DNA of 64,000 nucleotides from Allosaccharopolyspora coralli (GTDB lineage Bacteria; Actinomycetota; Actinomycetes; Mycobacteriales; Pseudonocardiaceae): NCBI RefSeq assembly GCF_009664835.1, contig NZ_CP045929.1, positions 3,472,001 to 3,536,000 of the forward strand, read 5' to 3'. Shown piece by piece: positions 16,951 to 26,842 of this stretch (position 1 is its first letter; each line of letters starts with the position of its first letter). The notes under the pieces were generated by a model. It saw only the letters and a program-made list of their open reading frames with translations, ran no database searches and was not told where the DNA came from. The position numbers and the translations under genes were made by a program.

Positions 16951-19900
16951 TCAGTCGGGCTGGTTCGTCGAGGCCCCTTGCGTGTCCCGATCGGCGGAAC
17001 TCGGCACGTCACCGGGCAACTGCACGTTCAGGCTCAGCCGTCCCGGCGACCACAGACCCCCGTGCGTCTCCCGGTGCTGCACCACAGCCGTCTCGGCGGG
17101 CAAGGCTTCGGCCACCACCGGGTCGACGGCGTACAGGGTTCCCCAGTCCCGCTTGATGTCGCCCTGCAGATACGTCGGCAACTCACGCACCGTGGTGGTC
17201 ACGTTCATCCAGCCGAACGGGCCACCCGCGTCCGGCGACGACCAGCTCTCCCCCGCGCCCCGCAGCTCGGCACCGGCCACCACCCGGAACTTCGGCACCT
17301 CGGCGATCCCGTTCCCGATCCCGGAGAGGTTCGCGCACGGGTGCACGAACGCCGCGGGCCACTCCACGAACGTCGGCTCGTCACCGAGCACTTCGGCCAT
17401 CGTCTGCAGCTGCGGGACGCGCGGTGCGCTGACGGCCAGCCAGCCCGCCATGCCCAACGCCTGATCGTCGACGACGAGCCGGACCCGGTCGGCACCACGC
17501 GCGGGTTCCGGAACGGTCACCCGTGCATCCCGCCACTCCGGAGGCGGGCCCATGAGCAGCGTCTCGCGGTGCGTGATCTCGAAGCCCCGCGCGGTGTCCC
17601 GGCCGAACTCGGCGACCACCGAGTTCGGTTCCGCCTCGGCCCCGGCCATCGACACCACCAACGGTGACGCACCGGACCGCGCCTTCTCCGGCAGGTCGTA
17701 CCACTGTGTCCGCAGCTCGGCGGTGCCGGACCCGTTCGGGTCGTAGCTTCCCCACACCGGCGCCTCGTCGTCCCCGAACTGGTGCGGCGGCTCCCAATCC
17801 GGTTCCAGCGGATCCGAGCCGTCACCGGGCGGCAGACCCGGCCGGGAGAACCCGTCCTGCACCGGCCGCAGGTAGCCGTCGCGACCGTCTTCCTCGGCGG
17901 CACCGCGCGGGATCTCGGTACCCGGGGCCACCTGCGTGGGCTGGTTCGCCGAGACCGGAAGAAGCCCGTCCCGTGGACGCATCTCCACGTCGACGTAGTC
18001 CGACAACCCGCACGAGGACGAGAGCAGCTGGCGCACGTTGTCCGCACCGAGGCTGTAGCTGCCCCGCTGCTCGTGGACGGCCTTGCCGAACGCCGCGATC
18101 TCCCCCACCACCAGCAGCGCACAAATGATCGCCAGTGGCGCCGTCCCGAGTCGCAACGCACGGCTGGACTTCTCGGTGCGGGCGAGCCTCGTCCGGCGCT
18201 CGTCGAGACGAACGTGCTCGATCACGGCCACGATCCCGGCGACGGCCGCGCCCACCAGCAACGCCGTGCTCGCGTTGTAACCCTCGATCGACGGCGGCTT
18301 GTCGAACCACGGCACACCCCAGCCCGAGACGTACCACCACCCGTTCGTGCCCGTCGCGGACAGCGCGGAGATCAGCATCAACCCGGCGAAGAACGCCGCT
18401 CGGTTCCGCTTGGAACGCAACACAGTGCTGCTCGTCGCCAGCGCGGTCAGCGCCGCCAGCGCACCGCCGACCGCGGCGAAGATCCCGAAGTGGTGCGTCC
18501 ACTTCGTCATCGTCATCGCCAGCACCACGAACGACATGGCGGTGACGGCGAGAAGCCTGCGACTCGGGCCCAGTGCCGCACCGTGGATCCGCCCCCGGCG
18601 CAGCAACACCACCGCGCACGTCACCAGGCACAACATCACCAGCAGCACCGGGAATCGTCGCGACAACGAACCGTCCGGCTCGAAACTGAACAGCAGGTTG
18701 TAGCGGATCAACTCCTCGTACCAGTTGTCGCTGGGGCCGAACGTCGTCTTCAACTCGATCCCGTCGAGCACCGAGCGCCACGTCTGGTCCGAATACACCG
18801 CGGTCAGGATCACGAAGCCGCACGCCGACAGCGGGGCCAGCACCGGCAACCACCCGAACTGGCGCGCGCGGTCCCGCAGCAGCCGCGACAACGGCTTGAT
18901 CGCGGCCAGGTACGGCAGCACCGCGACCAGGCCGTGTGGGTTCGCCCCCACGGCCAGTGCCGCACCGACCAGGCCGAGCGCGGCGGGCAACAGCCTCCTC
19001 GTCGCCACGGCCCGTTCGACGGCACACAACGTGAGCAGCGAGAACACGACCACCACCGGCTCGGGACGCAAGCCGTTGTTGTACGGCAGCCAGAACGCGA
19101 GGAACACGGCGGCGGCAGCCCACCCGGCCGCGCCGCTGCGCCGCACCTTCTGACCGAGCCGGGGCAGCACTTCGCGGCTGATCAGCAGCCAACTCGCGAT
19201 CGCCATCAGCAACGCGGGCATCCGCACCCACAACGTCGCCGTCGACACCTGCACCCACACGGTGTAGATCTCGTAGAACCACCCCCACGGGGCTTCCGGG
19301 TTCGCGAACCAGCGGTAGTAGTTGCTGACGAACCCAGCGCTCTCCCGTGATCGTGCGATGCTCAGGATGTATCCGTCGTCGGAGGTCATGGCACCGATGA
19401 GCCACCACACGACGATCGCGCCGTAGACCGCGAGGTCTCGTGACGTCGGCTTCCACCAGCCGCGCGGGGCGAGCCGGGGAGGTCGTCGACCCGCGCGCGC
19501 GTCGAGCAGCCGGACGCAGCACGCGGCGCCCACGAACGCGACGACGGCCAGCACCATCACCACGACTTTCAGCACCGTCGCCGTACTGTCGAACCGGTTG
19601 TCGACCCGCGCCTCGAAGGACAGGCCGCGCACGTCGTCTGCCGCACCGTCCACGTCGGAGTAGATGCCGGTCAGCTGCGGGCGCTGGTCGCCGGCGACGG
19701 TGGCGAACGGCCGCTGGTCGACGCTCGCGGTGGTCCGCTCCCCGTCCGAGCGGATCGTGATCAGGCAGTCGCCCGGCGGCAGTGAGACGGAACCGAGCTG
19801 CTGGCCCCGGCTACGCAGGTCCAGCCGGTCACGTTCGGTCTGCAGCGACAGCCCCGTGAGGTTGCCGTACTGGGACTCCGGCGGGTTCGTCGACAGCAGC

Positions 19901-20220
19901 ACCGCCGAACCCCCCGACCGCTCGGTGGCGTCCCGCGCCGTGGCGCACGGGACGTCGGCGCTGAGCCACAGCGGCGAGTAGCTCACCAGCGGCGCCGCCA
20001 CCGGGGCCGTGCCCTGGGCGGTCGGCCACTTGAGTGTCGTGATCTCGTGGTGGACGGGCAGGAACGGCACCGCCAGCGACAACAGCGTGCCGAGCACGCC
20101 GCACACCACGGCCCAGATCTTCACCCGACGGGCACCGGACACCCTGTGCCCGAACTCGGCGACCGGGCGGCGTACGTGGCCCCCGGTCGCCTCACCGTCG
20201 TCGAGATCCTTCAGCACCAC
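16951..20220 (-). CDS. Arabinosyltransferase, EmbA/B/C family
   Basis: A 1089-residue integral membrane arabinofuranosyltransferase that extends arabinan of arabinogalactan or lipoarabinomannan from decaprenyl-phosphoryl-arabinose. An N-terminal extracellular carbohydrate-binding-like domain follows the first helix. The catalytic loop has MTSDDGYILS, then GFVSNYYRWFANPEAPWGWFYEIY. About a dozen further helices and a large C-terminal extracellular lectin-like domain follow. Only one Emb gene is present here. The residue aligned with mycobacterial EmbB Met306 is Val. GTG start (VVLKDLDDGE). Same strand as the P450, 67 bp away. Confidence 0.93.
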   Translation of the reverse strand: MVLKDLDDGEATGGHVRRPVAEFGHRVSGARRVKIWAVVCGVLGTLLSLAVPFLPVHHEITTLKWPTAQGTAPVAAPLVSYSPLWLSADVPCATARDATERSGGSAVLLSTNPPESQYGNLTGLSLQTERDRLDLRSRGQQLGSVSLPPGDCLITIRSDGERTTASVDQRPFATVAGDQRPQLTGIYSDVDGAADDVRGLSFEARVDNRFDSTATVLKVVVMVLAVVAFVGAACCVRLLDARAGRRPPRLAPRGWWKPTSRDLAVYGAIVVWWLIGAMTSDDGYILSIARSRESAGFVSNYYRWFANPEAPWGWFYEIYTVWVQVSTATLWVRMPALLMAIASWLLISREVLPRLGQKVRRSGAAGWAAAAVFLAFWLPYNNGLRPEPVVVVFSLLTLCAVERAVATRRLLPAALGLVGAALAVGANPHGLVAVLPYLAAIKPLSRLLRDRARQFGWLPVLAPLSACGFVILTAVYSDQTWRSVLDGIELKTTFGPSDNWYEELIRYNLLFSFEPDGSLSRRFPVLLVMLCLVTCAVVLLRRGRIHGAALGPSRRLLAVTAMSFVVLAMTMTKWTHHFGIFAAVGGALAALTALATSSTVLRSKRNRAAFFAGLMLISALSATGTNGWWYVSGWGVPWFDKPPSIEGYNASTALLVGAAVAGIVAVIEHVRLDERRTRLARTEKSSRALRLGTAPLAIICALLVVGEIAAFGKAVHEQRGSYSLGADNVRQLLSSSCGLSDYVDVEMRPRDGLLPVSANQPTQVAPGTEIPRGAAEEDGRDGYLRPVQDGFSRPGLPPGDGSDPLEPDWEPPHQFGDDEAPVWGSYDPNGSGTAELRTQWYDLPEKARSGASPLVVSMAGAEAEPNSVVAEFGRDTARGFEITHRETLLMGPPPEWRDARVTVPEPARGADRVRLVVDDQALGMAGWLAVSAPRVPQLQTMAEVLGDEPTFVEWPAAFVHPCANLSGIGNGIAEVPKFRVVAGAELRGAGESWSSPDAGGPFGWMNVTTTVRELPTYLQGDIKRDWGTLYAVDPVVAEALPAETAVVQHRETHGGLWSPGRLSLNVQLPGDVPSSADRDTQGASTNQPD

Positions 20221-20329
20221 CCGAGACTAAGCCGAACCCGCCGCTCACGCTGCGTGCTGCGAACTCACGACAGAAGGGTGTGCTCGGTGGCCGGGTGGCG
20301 CTGGTCGGGCTCATTCCCTTCGGCGTTCT

Positions 20330-20466
20330 ACGCAGCCGGACCACCCGCGGGTTCTCAGCGCCCTCCTCGCGAGGACAGCGATTTCGCCGCGTAGGCCGCT
20401 ACTCAAGAAATCGATCCCGCAGCGAGGAGGGCGCTGAGGTTCCGCCACCCCACCACCAACGCAAAC
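20330..20466 (+). repeat. Structured intergenic repeat, copy B
   Basis: The cleanest copy. The outer stem CTCAGCGCCCTCCTCGC (20354-20370) pairs perfectly with 20422-20438. The inner stem CGATTTC / GAAATCG is perfect, and the apical hairpin is GTAG-GCCG-CTAC. Flanking family sequences are present on both sides (GCAGCCGGACCACCC on the left, CCGCCACCCCACCACC on the right). It lies between the dnaE stop and the emb start. Confidence 0.85.
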
Positions 20467-20482
20467 AACCCACCCCGACCAG

Positions 20483-23400
20483 TCAGCCTGTGGGTTCGAA
20501 GCAGCCTGCTCCGAGAAGCCCCTTGAGCTCGCCCTGCAGGCCGTTGTCGGTGGCGACGAAGAAGTCACTCGACAACGCCAGTCGGGTCACGCCGCGCGGG
20601 CCCTGCAACTTCACGTGCACCGGGACGTCGCCGGAGTGCGCCTGCAGGGTGCGTTTGAGCTCCGTGACCAGCGAACGGTCTACCCGGTTGGCCGGGACCT
20701 TGATCACGAACGCCGGGCTCGTCCCCGGATCGGTCTCCGCCGCCGAGATGTCGATCGGCAGCGCGTCCGAGGCGAACACGCTCACCGTGCCCTCACGCTC
20801 GTTGATGCGCCCCTTGACCGCGATCGCCGTGTCCTCCACGAGACAGTCCGCGAACACCTCGTAGGACTTCGGGAAGAACAGCACCTCCACGCCCGCGTCG
20901 AGGTCCTCCAGCGTCACGATCGCCCACGGATGGCCGTTCTTGTTGATGCGCCGCTGAATGCCGGAGATCATCCCGGCGATCTTGCACTGCTGCTCCTTGC
21001 CGTCCTTCGACGACTCGCGGTCGCCGGAGACGAGCGCGGCGATCCCGGTGTCCTGGTACGGAGCCAGCAGCCGCTCCGCCCCGTCCAGCGGATGCGCCGA
21101 GACGTAGAGGCCGAGCATCTCCCGCTCGTAGGACAGCAGCTGCTTGCGCGGCCACTCCTCCGGGGTGAACTGCAGGTGAGCCAGCGGGGAGGAGTTCTCA
21201 GCGCCCTCGGCGCCCGAGTCCGCACCGAAAAGGTCGAACTGCCCGAGCGCCTGCTGCCGTTTGAGCCCGACGACCGCGTCGACGGCGGCCTCGTGATGCT
21301 GGGTCAACGACATCCGGGTGTGCCCGAGCGAGTCGAACGCCCCCGCCTTGATCAGCGATTCGATGACGCGCTTGTTGCACACCACCGTCTCGGACTTGTC
21401 CAGGAAGTCGGTGAACGACGTGTACCGGCCCTGCTCGTCGCGCATCGTGGCGATGGAGTTGACCACGTTCGTGCCGACGTTGCGGATCGCCGAGAGGCCG
21501 AACCGGACGTCGGATCCGACGGCGGTGAACATCAGGCCGGAGTCGTTGACGTCGGGGGACAGCACCTTGACGCCCATCCGCCGGCACTCGCCGAGGTAGA
21601 CCGCCATCTTGTCCTTGTTGTCGCCGTTGGAGGTCAGCAACGCCGCCATGTACTCGGCCGGGTAGTTGGCCTTCAGGTACGCCGTCCAGTACGCCACCAG
21701 CGCGTACCCGGCCGCGTGCGACTTGTTGAACGCGTACCCGGCGAACGGCAGCACCGTGGACCAGAGCTTGTCGATGGCCTCGTCGCTGTAACCCTGCTCG
21801 CGCATGCCCGCCTGGAAGCGCCCGAACTCTTCGTCCAGGACCTCCTTTTTCTTCTTGCCCATCGCGCGCCGCAGAATGTCGGCTTGTCCCAGCGTGTATC
21901 CGGCGACCTTCTGCGCGATCGCCATGATCTGCTCCTGGTAGACGATGAGCCCGTAGGTCTCGGCCAGGATGTCGGAGAGCGGCTCTGCCAGTTCGGGATG
22001 GATCGGCTCGACCGGCTTGCGACCGTTCTTGCGGTCGGCGTAGTCGAGGTGCGCGTTGACCTCCATCGGCCCCGGGCGGTACAGCGCGTTCGCCGCCACC
22101 ACGTCGCCGAACTCCGTGGGCTGCATGCGCTTGAGCAGCTCCCGCATGCCGCCACCTTCGAGCTGGAAGACTCCGAGGCTCTCACCCCGCGACAACAGCT
22201 CGTAGGTCGCACGATCGTCGAGTCCGAGCGTGGACAGGTCGATCTCGAGGTCGTGGTTGGCCCGCACCGACTCCAGTGCGTCGCCGAGGATCGTCAGGTT
22301 CGACAACCCCAGAAAGTCCATCTTCAGCAGGCCGATGGCCTCGCACGACGGGTAGTCCCACCCGGTGATGACCGAGCCGTCGTCCCGCTGCCACAGCGGA
22401 ACCGCACCGAGCAGGTCCTGGGAGGACAGGATCACCGCGCACGCGTGGACACCGGCGTTGCGGATCAGGCCTTCCAGCCCGCGCGCGGTGTCGAAGATCT
22501 GCGAGACCGACGGGTCGGTCTCGATCAGCGACCGGACCTCGGTGGCCTCGGCGTAACGCTCGTGCTCCGGATCCACGATGCCGGAGAGCGGAATGTCCTT
22601 GGCCGCGACCGGCGGCGGCAGCGCCTTGGAGATCTTGTCGGCGATCGCGAAGCCCGGCTGGCCGTGATGCACCCGCGCGGCGTCCTTGATCGCCGCCTTG
22701 GTCTTGATCTTGCCGAAGGTGATGACCTGCGCGACCTTGCCCCGGCCGTACTTGTCGATCGCGTACTGCAGCACCTCGTCGCGGCGCCGGTCGTCGAAGT
22801 CGAGGTCGATGTCCGGTGGCGAGTCCCGCTCCGGGTTCAGGAACCGCTCGAAGATCAGCCCGTGTTCCAGCGGATCCAGGTCGGTGATGTGCAGGATGTA
22901 GGCCAGCAACGACCCCGCTGCCGAGCCACGCCCGGGACCCACGTGGATGCCCTGCGACTTCGCCCACCGGGTGACGTCGCCGACGACGAGGAAGTACGCG
23001 CAGTAACCCTTGGTGTCGAGGACGTCGATCTCGGTCTTCACCCGGTCCAGGACCTCCTGTGACGCCCCGTCCGGGTACCGCGTCGGCAGGTACTCGTCGA
23101 TCTCGGATTGCAGCTGGTCCCGTTCGGACGTGCCGCCCTCGACCGTCACGCGCGGCATCCGGTCCTGGAAGGACCAGACGTCGTCGTAGGATTCGATCAT
23201 CTCGGTGACGCGCAACGTGTTGTCCGCGGCGCCGGGAACCTCGGTGTCCCAGTATTCCCGCATCTCCTCCGCGGACTTGAGGTAGTAGCCGTCGCCGTCG
23301 AGCTTGAACCGCGACTCGTCGTTGAGCGTCTTGCCCGACTGCACGCACAGCAACGCCCCGTGCGACCCGGCCTGGTCGACGGTCACGTAGTGGCTGTCGT

Positions 23401-24079
23401 TGGTCGCCAGCGGCTCGAGGGCGAGTTCCCGCGAGATGTTGAGCAGGTTCTCCCGTACGGCGCGCTCGATCGGCAGGCCGTGGTCCATCAACTCCACGAA
23501 GAAGTTCTCGGCACCGAAGATGTCCTTGTAGTCCGAGGCCGCCTGCAAGGCCTCCCGGTATTGCCCCAGCCGCAGCCGCGTCTGCACCTCGCCCGACGGG
23601 CACCCGGTCGTCGCGATGATCCCCTCGCCGTGCTCGGCGAGCAGGTCCCTGTCCATGCGCGGCTTGCGGTACTGGCCTTCCATGCTGGCCAAGCTCGACA
23701 GGGTGAACAGGTTGCGCAGGCCGGTGGCGTTGCGGGCCAGCATCGTCATGTGCGTGTAGGCGCCCGCACCGGAGACGTCGCCGCCCTCACCGAACTCGTC
23801 GGTGGACCGCTGCTTGGCCTCGCCCCAGAAGACGGGCTTCTTGTGGAACCGGCTGGTCGGCGCCACGTACGCCTCGATGCCGATGATCGGCTTGATGCCG
23901 GTCTTCTTCGCCTGCTGGTAGAACTCGTCCGCGCCGAACATGTTGCCGTGGTCGGTCATCCCGACGGCGGGCATTCCCAACCGCTGCGCCTCGGCGAACA
24001 GGGCGCCCATCTTCGCCGCACCGTCGAGCATCGAGTACTCGGTGTGCACGTGGAGATGAACGAAGGGATCGACGGGCAC
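20483..24079 (-). CDS. dnaE: DNA polymerase III subunit alpha
   Basis: The replicative polymerase catalytic subunit, 1198 residues (DnaE1 type). The N-terminal PHP domain starts [14 protein letters not shown] and includes the MTDHGNMFG motif. The palm aspartates lie in [10 protein letters not shown]. The fingers/thumb stretch includes ALYRPGPME and the [22 protein letters not shown] segment. The internal clamp-binding motif is QFDLF, followed by an OB-fold ([18 protein letters not shown]). The GTG start follows GGGGAGGAC. The combination with ileS, lspA and rluD nearby matches a conserved actinobacterial order. Confidence 0.97.
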   Translation of the reverse strand: MPVDPFVHLHVHTEYSMLDGAAKMGALFAEAQRLGMPAVGMTDHGNMFGADEFYQQAKKTGIKPIIGIEAYVAPTSRFHKKPVFWGEAKQRSTDEFGEGGDVSGAGAYTHMTMLARNATGLRNLFTLSSLASMEGQYRKPRMDRDLLAEHGEGIIATTGCPSGEVQTRLRLGQYREALQAASDYKDIFGAENFFVELMDHGLPIERAVRENLLNISRELALEPLATNDSHYVTVDQAGSHGALLCVQSGKTLNDESRFKLDGDGYYLKSAEEMREYWDTEVPGAADNTLRVTEMIESYDDVWSFQDRMPRVTVEGGTSERDQLQSEIDEYLPTRYPDGASQEVLDRVKTEIDVLDTKGYCAYFLVVGDVTRWAKSQGIHVGPGRGSAAGSLLAYILHITDLDPLEHGLIFERFLNPERDSPPDIDLDFDDRRRDEVLQYAIDKYGRGKVAQVITFGKIKTKAAIKDAARVHHGQPGFAIADKISKALPPPVAAKDIPLSGIVDPEHERYAEATEVRSLIETDPSVSQIFDTARGLEGLIRNAGVHACAVILSSQDLLGAVPLWQRDDGSVITGWDYPSCEAIGLLKMDFLGLSNLTILGDALESVRANHDLEIDLSTLGLDDRATYELLSRGESLGVFQLEGGGMRELLKRMQPTEFGDVVAANALYRPGPMEVNAHLDYADRKNGRKPVEPIHPELAEPLSDILAETYGLIVYQEQIMAIAQKVAGYTLGQADILRRAMGKKKKEVLDEEFGRFQAGMREQGYSDEAIDKLWSTVLPFAGYAFNKSHAAGYALVAYWTAYLKANYPAEYMAALLTSNGDNKDKMAVYLGECRRMGVKVLSPDVNDSGLMFTAVGSDVRFGLSAIRNVGTNVVNSIATMRDEQGRYTSFTDFLDKSETVVCNKRVIESLIKAGAFDSLGHTRMSLTQHHEAAVDAVVGLKRQQALGQFDLFGADSGAEGAENSSPLAHLQFTPEEWPRKQLLSYEREMLGLYVSAHPLDGAERLLAPYQDTGIAALVSGDRESSKDGKEQQCKIAGMISGIQRRINKNGHPWAIVTLEDLDAGVEVLFFPKSYEVFADCLVEDTAIAVKGRINEREGTVSVFASDALPIDISAAETDPGTSPAFVIKVPANRVDRSLVTELKRTLQAHSGDVPVHVKLQGPRGVTRLALSSDFFVATDNGLQGELKGLLGAGCFEPTG

Positions 24080-24381
24080 GGGTGAGTCCTCCCCTTCTCG
24101 CTCGGCTGCCCCGATCGTCGCTCGATCAACGCGGCGCGAGGCCGCGGACTCGGTAGGCGAGATCGGGTTCGGCGACAGCCTAACGCTGCGTCCCGGACTC
24201 GCCGACGACGTCCCCGGGCGTGCCGCGAACCTGACCGATCCGGAACCGCCGCGCCACGCACAGCAGTCCCGCCACCTGCACGAAAAGACGACGCGAGACC
24301 ATCGAGCCCGCGGGCCGTGTTCCTCGCGGCCTACCCCGCCCCGCGCCCACCGGCGATCTCGAGAGGGTAGCGTGACCGGAC
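24080..24381. other. Intergenic region between dnaE and the HTH/Pro-rich gene
   Basis: 302 bp between divergent genes. It holds the dnaE ribosome site next to 24079 and a TAGCGT -10-like hexamer at 24368-24373, eight bases before the plus-strand GTG. No credible gene, repeat or structured RNA was seen in the remainder. Confidence 0.5.
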
Positions 24382-25440
24382 GTGACTGCCCCTGATCCCG
24401 TGGACGTGCGACTGCTCAGCGCCGTCGCCGAGACCGGTCGCGCCGCCGTGCCGGACCTCGCCGCGCGGCTCGGCATGGACGTACGCGACGTCGCGTCACG
24501 GTTGGCGGCCTTGTCGGGAACCGGTCTCCCGTTGGTGGTCGGCGTCGAGTGCGACACGCACGCGATCCGCAACGCGATCGCGGCCGCGAACGCATGGAAC
24601 CAGCAGCACAGTGGCGCGTATCCCGCTCAGCCGGCCGGTCACCCCGCTAGCCACTCCGCCGCCACCCCGCACAGCGGTTCGTACCCGGTGCAGAACCAAC
24701 CCAGCGGCCCGTACCCCACTCAGGGCCGACCGGGCGGTCCGGCCACCCCGCACAGCGGACCGCACCCGACGCAGAACCAGCCCAGCGGCCCGCATCCGAT
24801 GCAGGGGCAGCTCAGCGGCGGGCATCGGGTACCTATCGGATACGCGGCGGCGAGCGGCCCGCACGGTGTCGCGCAGCCGTACACTCCCCAGCCGCCACTC
24901 GCACAGGGTAACGCGCAGCCGCCGCAAGCCACCGGGAACACCTGGGGGCCGCCCGGTTCGGCGGCATGGACGCGCGGCGATCAGAAGACGACCGAGGTGG
25001 CGCCGGTCGCTCGACCGCGCACCGGCAGCGTCGGCAGCAAACTCGACGTCGACGGTCCCGACGGTGAGCGCATGACGATCCAGCTCGTCGAGGTGGTGGA
25101 CCCGGGCGACTTCCTGTTCACCGCCGCAGGCCACGAGCTGCAAGACGGCGAACGCTCCGTGGTGGTGCACACGGAGTTGACCAACCGGGGAACGCAGCCG
25201 TTGACCTCGCTGCCCGACCAGTACCTGGTGCTCGTCGCCGCCGACGGCTCGAGTGTCGCGAAGTCCACCGTGACGCTGTCGTCACGACCTCCGCACCGGA
25301 TCGGGGTGCAGCCGGGTGAGACGACCGGCGGCCACACGCTCTACGTGCTGCCCGAGGACACCGTGCTCAGCTCGCTGCGCTGGTCCCCGCACCCCAACGA
25401 CGTCCAGCACACCCTCACCTGGGACCTCTCCGACCTCTGA
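24382..25440 (+). CDS. Hypothetical protein: HTH-like N-terminus, Pro/Gln-rich repeats, DUF4352-like domain
   Basis: A 352-residue protein of unknown function. Residues 1-55 ([38 protein letters not shown]) look like a winged-helix DNA-binding fold. Residues 70-190 are low complexity, with about five degenerate repeats built on [15 protein letters not shown]-type units. Residues 215-352 form a beta-rich domain with [15 protein letters not shown], reminiscent of DUF4352-like ligand-binding domains. No signal peptide or membrane helix is visible. The GTG appears nearly leaderless. The last 50 bp of the coding sequence are duplicated 500 bp downstream, beyond higA. Confidence 0.75.
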   Translation: MTAPDPVDVRLLSAVAETGRAAVPDLAARLGMDVRDVASRLAALSGTGLPLVVGVECDTHAIRNAIAAANAWNQQHSGAYPAQPAGHPASHSAATPHSGSYPVQNQPSGPYPTQGRPGGPATPHSGPHPTQNQPSGPHPMQGQLSGGHRVPIGYAAASGPHGVAQPYTPQPPLAQGNAQPPQATGNTWGPPGSAAWTRGDQKTTEVAPVARPRTGSVGSKLDVDGPDGERMTIQLVEVVDPGDFLFTAAGHELQDGERSVVVHTELTNRGTQPLTSLPDQYLVLVAADGSSVAKSTVTLSSRPPHRIGVQPGETTGGHTLYVLPEDTVLSSLRWSPHPNDVQHTLTWDLSDL

Positions 25441-25441
25441 C
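25391..25441 (+). repeat. Direct repeat, left copy (3' end of the HTH/Pro-rich gene)
   Basis: These 51 bp encode the gene's last residues ([14 protein letters not shown]) and its stop. They recur at 25891-25940 with 2 substitutions and 1 missing base. The two copies start exactly 500 bp apart and bracket higA, as at the ends of a small element inserted into a gene's 3' end. Confidence 0.8.
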
Positions 25442-25584
25442 GTGGTCTCGGCATCGCGCCGGGTGGCGTCGGTACGCACGGCTCCTCGATACTGCCGATG
25501 CGCAGTACTGGCGTGGCAGTACCAGGGTGCGTCCGGCTGTGCGCTCCGCCCGAGAACGCGAAATCGCTCGATCGAGAGACGACC

Positions 25585-25884
25585 ATGATCTACGAGACGG
25601 CCACGCCTCCCACGCACCCGGGAATCATTCTGCGCGAGGAGTTCCTCGAACCGATGGGCATCAGCAACTATCGCCTCGCTCAGGCGATCGGGGTGCCCCA
25701 AACTCGGATCAGTGCCATCACTCGTGGTCAGCGCAGTATCACCGCGAGGACCGCGCTGCTGCTGTCCCGGTACCTCGGCCTGTCCGAGGGATTCTGGATC
25801 GGTATGCAGGCCGACTACGACCGCGAGATCGCCAAAGACGAACTCGGCGACTCGCTGTGCGCGATCCAGCCCGTGAGCACCTGA
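25585..25884 (+). CDS. higA: HigA-family antitoxin, apparently without a toxin
   Basis: A 99-residue XRE-fold antitoxin. The family opening TPPTHPGIILREEFLEPMGIS is followed by the helix-turn-helix NYRLAQAIGVPQTRISAITRGQRSITARTALLLSRYLG and the signature LSEGFWIGMQADYD. HigA antitoxins normally follow a higB toxin. Here the upstream 140 bp hold no intact HigB frame; an in-frame RLCAPPENAKSLDRE fragment is at best a faint toxin relic. The ATG follows an AGAGAC stretch. The gene lies between two 50-bp direct repeats, suggesting acquisition as a small unit. Confidence 0.85.
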   Translation: MIYETATPPTHPGIILREEFLEPMGISNYRLAQAIGVPQTRISAITRGQRSITARTALLLSRYLGLSEGFWIGMQADYDREIAKDELGDSLCAIQPVST

Positions 25885-25890
25885 CGGAAC

Positions 25891-25940
25891 ACCTCAACGA
25901 CGTCCAGCACACCCTCACCTTGGACCTCTCGACCTCTGAC
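25891..25940 (+). repeat. Direct repeat, right copy
   Basis: A near copy of 25391-25441 just after the higA stop. A missing C shifts its reading frame relative to the original, so it is not a usable alternative 3' end. Confidence 0.8.
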
Positions 25941-26073
25941 TCCCGGAAGGGACGCCCCTGACCGAAGTCAGGGAACAGACTGCCGATCGTCCGATGTGGG
26001 CCTCGATGCCGTCTTCGTAGGGTCGACGCGATTCGTTCGTGGATCTGACCGCGTAGACCTGACTGGGGACTCG

Positions 26074-26706
26074 ATGTTCGAGGCGCTCGCCGACCTGCTT
26101 CATGCCGCCGTCACTTCACCGTGGGTGTACCTCGCGCTGTTCGCCGCCGCCGCGCTCGACGGCTTCTTCCCCGTCGTCCCTGGCGAAAGCCTGGTGATCA
26201 CCGCGGGCGTGTTCGCGGTCTCGGGCGAACCGAATCTCGCGGCGGTCGTCGCGGTCGCCGCTCTCGGGGCGTTCGTCGGCGACCACGTTTCCTACCTGCT
26301 CGGCCGCAACGGCGGCCGGAGGTTGATCGAGAGACTGCCACCCCACTCGAAGAAGCGTGCTCCGTTCAGTTGGGCGTCGCGAACACTGGGCGAACGCGGC
26401 GGGTTGGTGCTCGTGATCTGCCGCTACATTCCGGGTTTGCGCACCGCGACCACCATCACCCTCGGCACGGTGGCCTATCCGTTGCGCCGGTTCGCCGCCT
26501 TCGACGTGATCGCCGTAGTGACGTGGGCGGTGTACTCGGCGTTGATCGGTTACCTCGGCGGACACGCCTTCGAGCAGGACCCGATCAAGGGGGTCGCCTT
26601 CGGCATCGGCCTCGCGCTGGTGATCACCGGCCTGGTGGAAGCCGTGCGCTACCGACGCCGACGCCGCGAGCAGGAAACCGGGGAACGCGAACTGATCCAC
26701 CGGTGA
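26074..26706 (+). CDS. DedA family membrane protein
   Basis: A 210-residue polytopic protein of the DedA/SNARE-associated (VTT) family, which includes undecaprenyl-phosphate and phospholipid flippases. Signatures are DGFFPVVPGESLVITAG (acidic Glu in the first re-entrant region), GAFVGDHVSYLLGRNGGRR, CRYIPGLRTATTITLG with the conserved Arg residues, and a C-terminal helix followed by a basic tail. The ATG (MFEALADLL) follows GGGGAC. It lies downstream of the higA unit and upstream of repeat copy D. Confidence 0.88.
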   Translation: MFEALADLLHAAVTSPWVYLALFAAAALDGFFPVVPGESLVITAGVFAVSGEPNLAAVVAVAALGAFVGDHVSYLLGRNGGRRLIERLPPHSKKRAPFSWASRTLGERGGLVLVICRYIPGLRTATTITLGTVAYPLRRFAAFDVIAVVTWAVYSALIGYLGGHAFEQDPIKGVAFGIGLALVITGLVEAVRYRRRRREQETGERELIHR

Positions 26707-26738
26707 GCTCGTTCGTTTCGTAGGACTCCTCGCAGGCT

Positions 26739-26842
26739 GAGCTGTCGTCGTGGCGTGTCGGCGGCGAAACCGCTCAGCAGTACCCACGTACGCAGCCCGG
26801 CCGCCCGCGGGTTCTCCGCCACCCGACCACCCACGCAAACCA
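26739..26842 (+). repeat. Structured intergenic repeat, copy D (core stem deleted)
   Basis: Shares about 60 bp of left flank with copy A (GAGCTGTCGTCGTG... ACGCAGCCC...CCCGCGGGTTCTC) and the right flank (CGCCACCCGACCACCC ACGCAAAC). The central palindrome is cleanly missing, and the sequence passes directly from TTCTC to CGCCACCC. Its right end abuts the point where the histidine kinase reading frame stops making sense. Confidence 0.75.

Noticed and set aside
16951-19350. Long plus-strand frames opposite the Emb gene
   Set aside because: Emb has intact helices and catalytic motifs on the minus strand. The opposite frames are Arg/Gln-rich noise.
25498-25584. A complete higB toxin gene upstream of higA
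   Set aside because: Only a short PPEN...LDR-like segment could be HigB-related. There is no start or catalytic region, so it is not listed as a gene.
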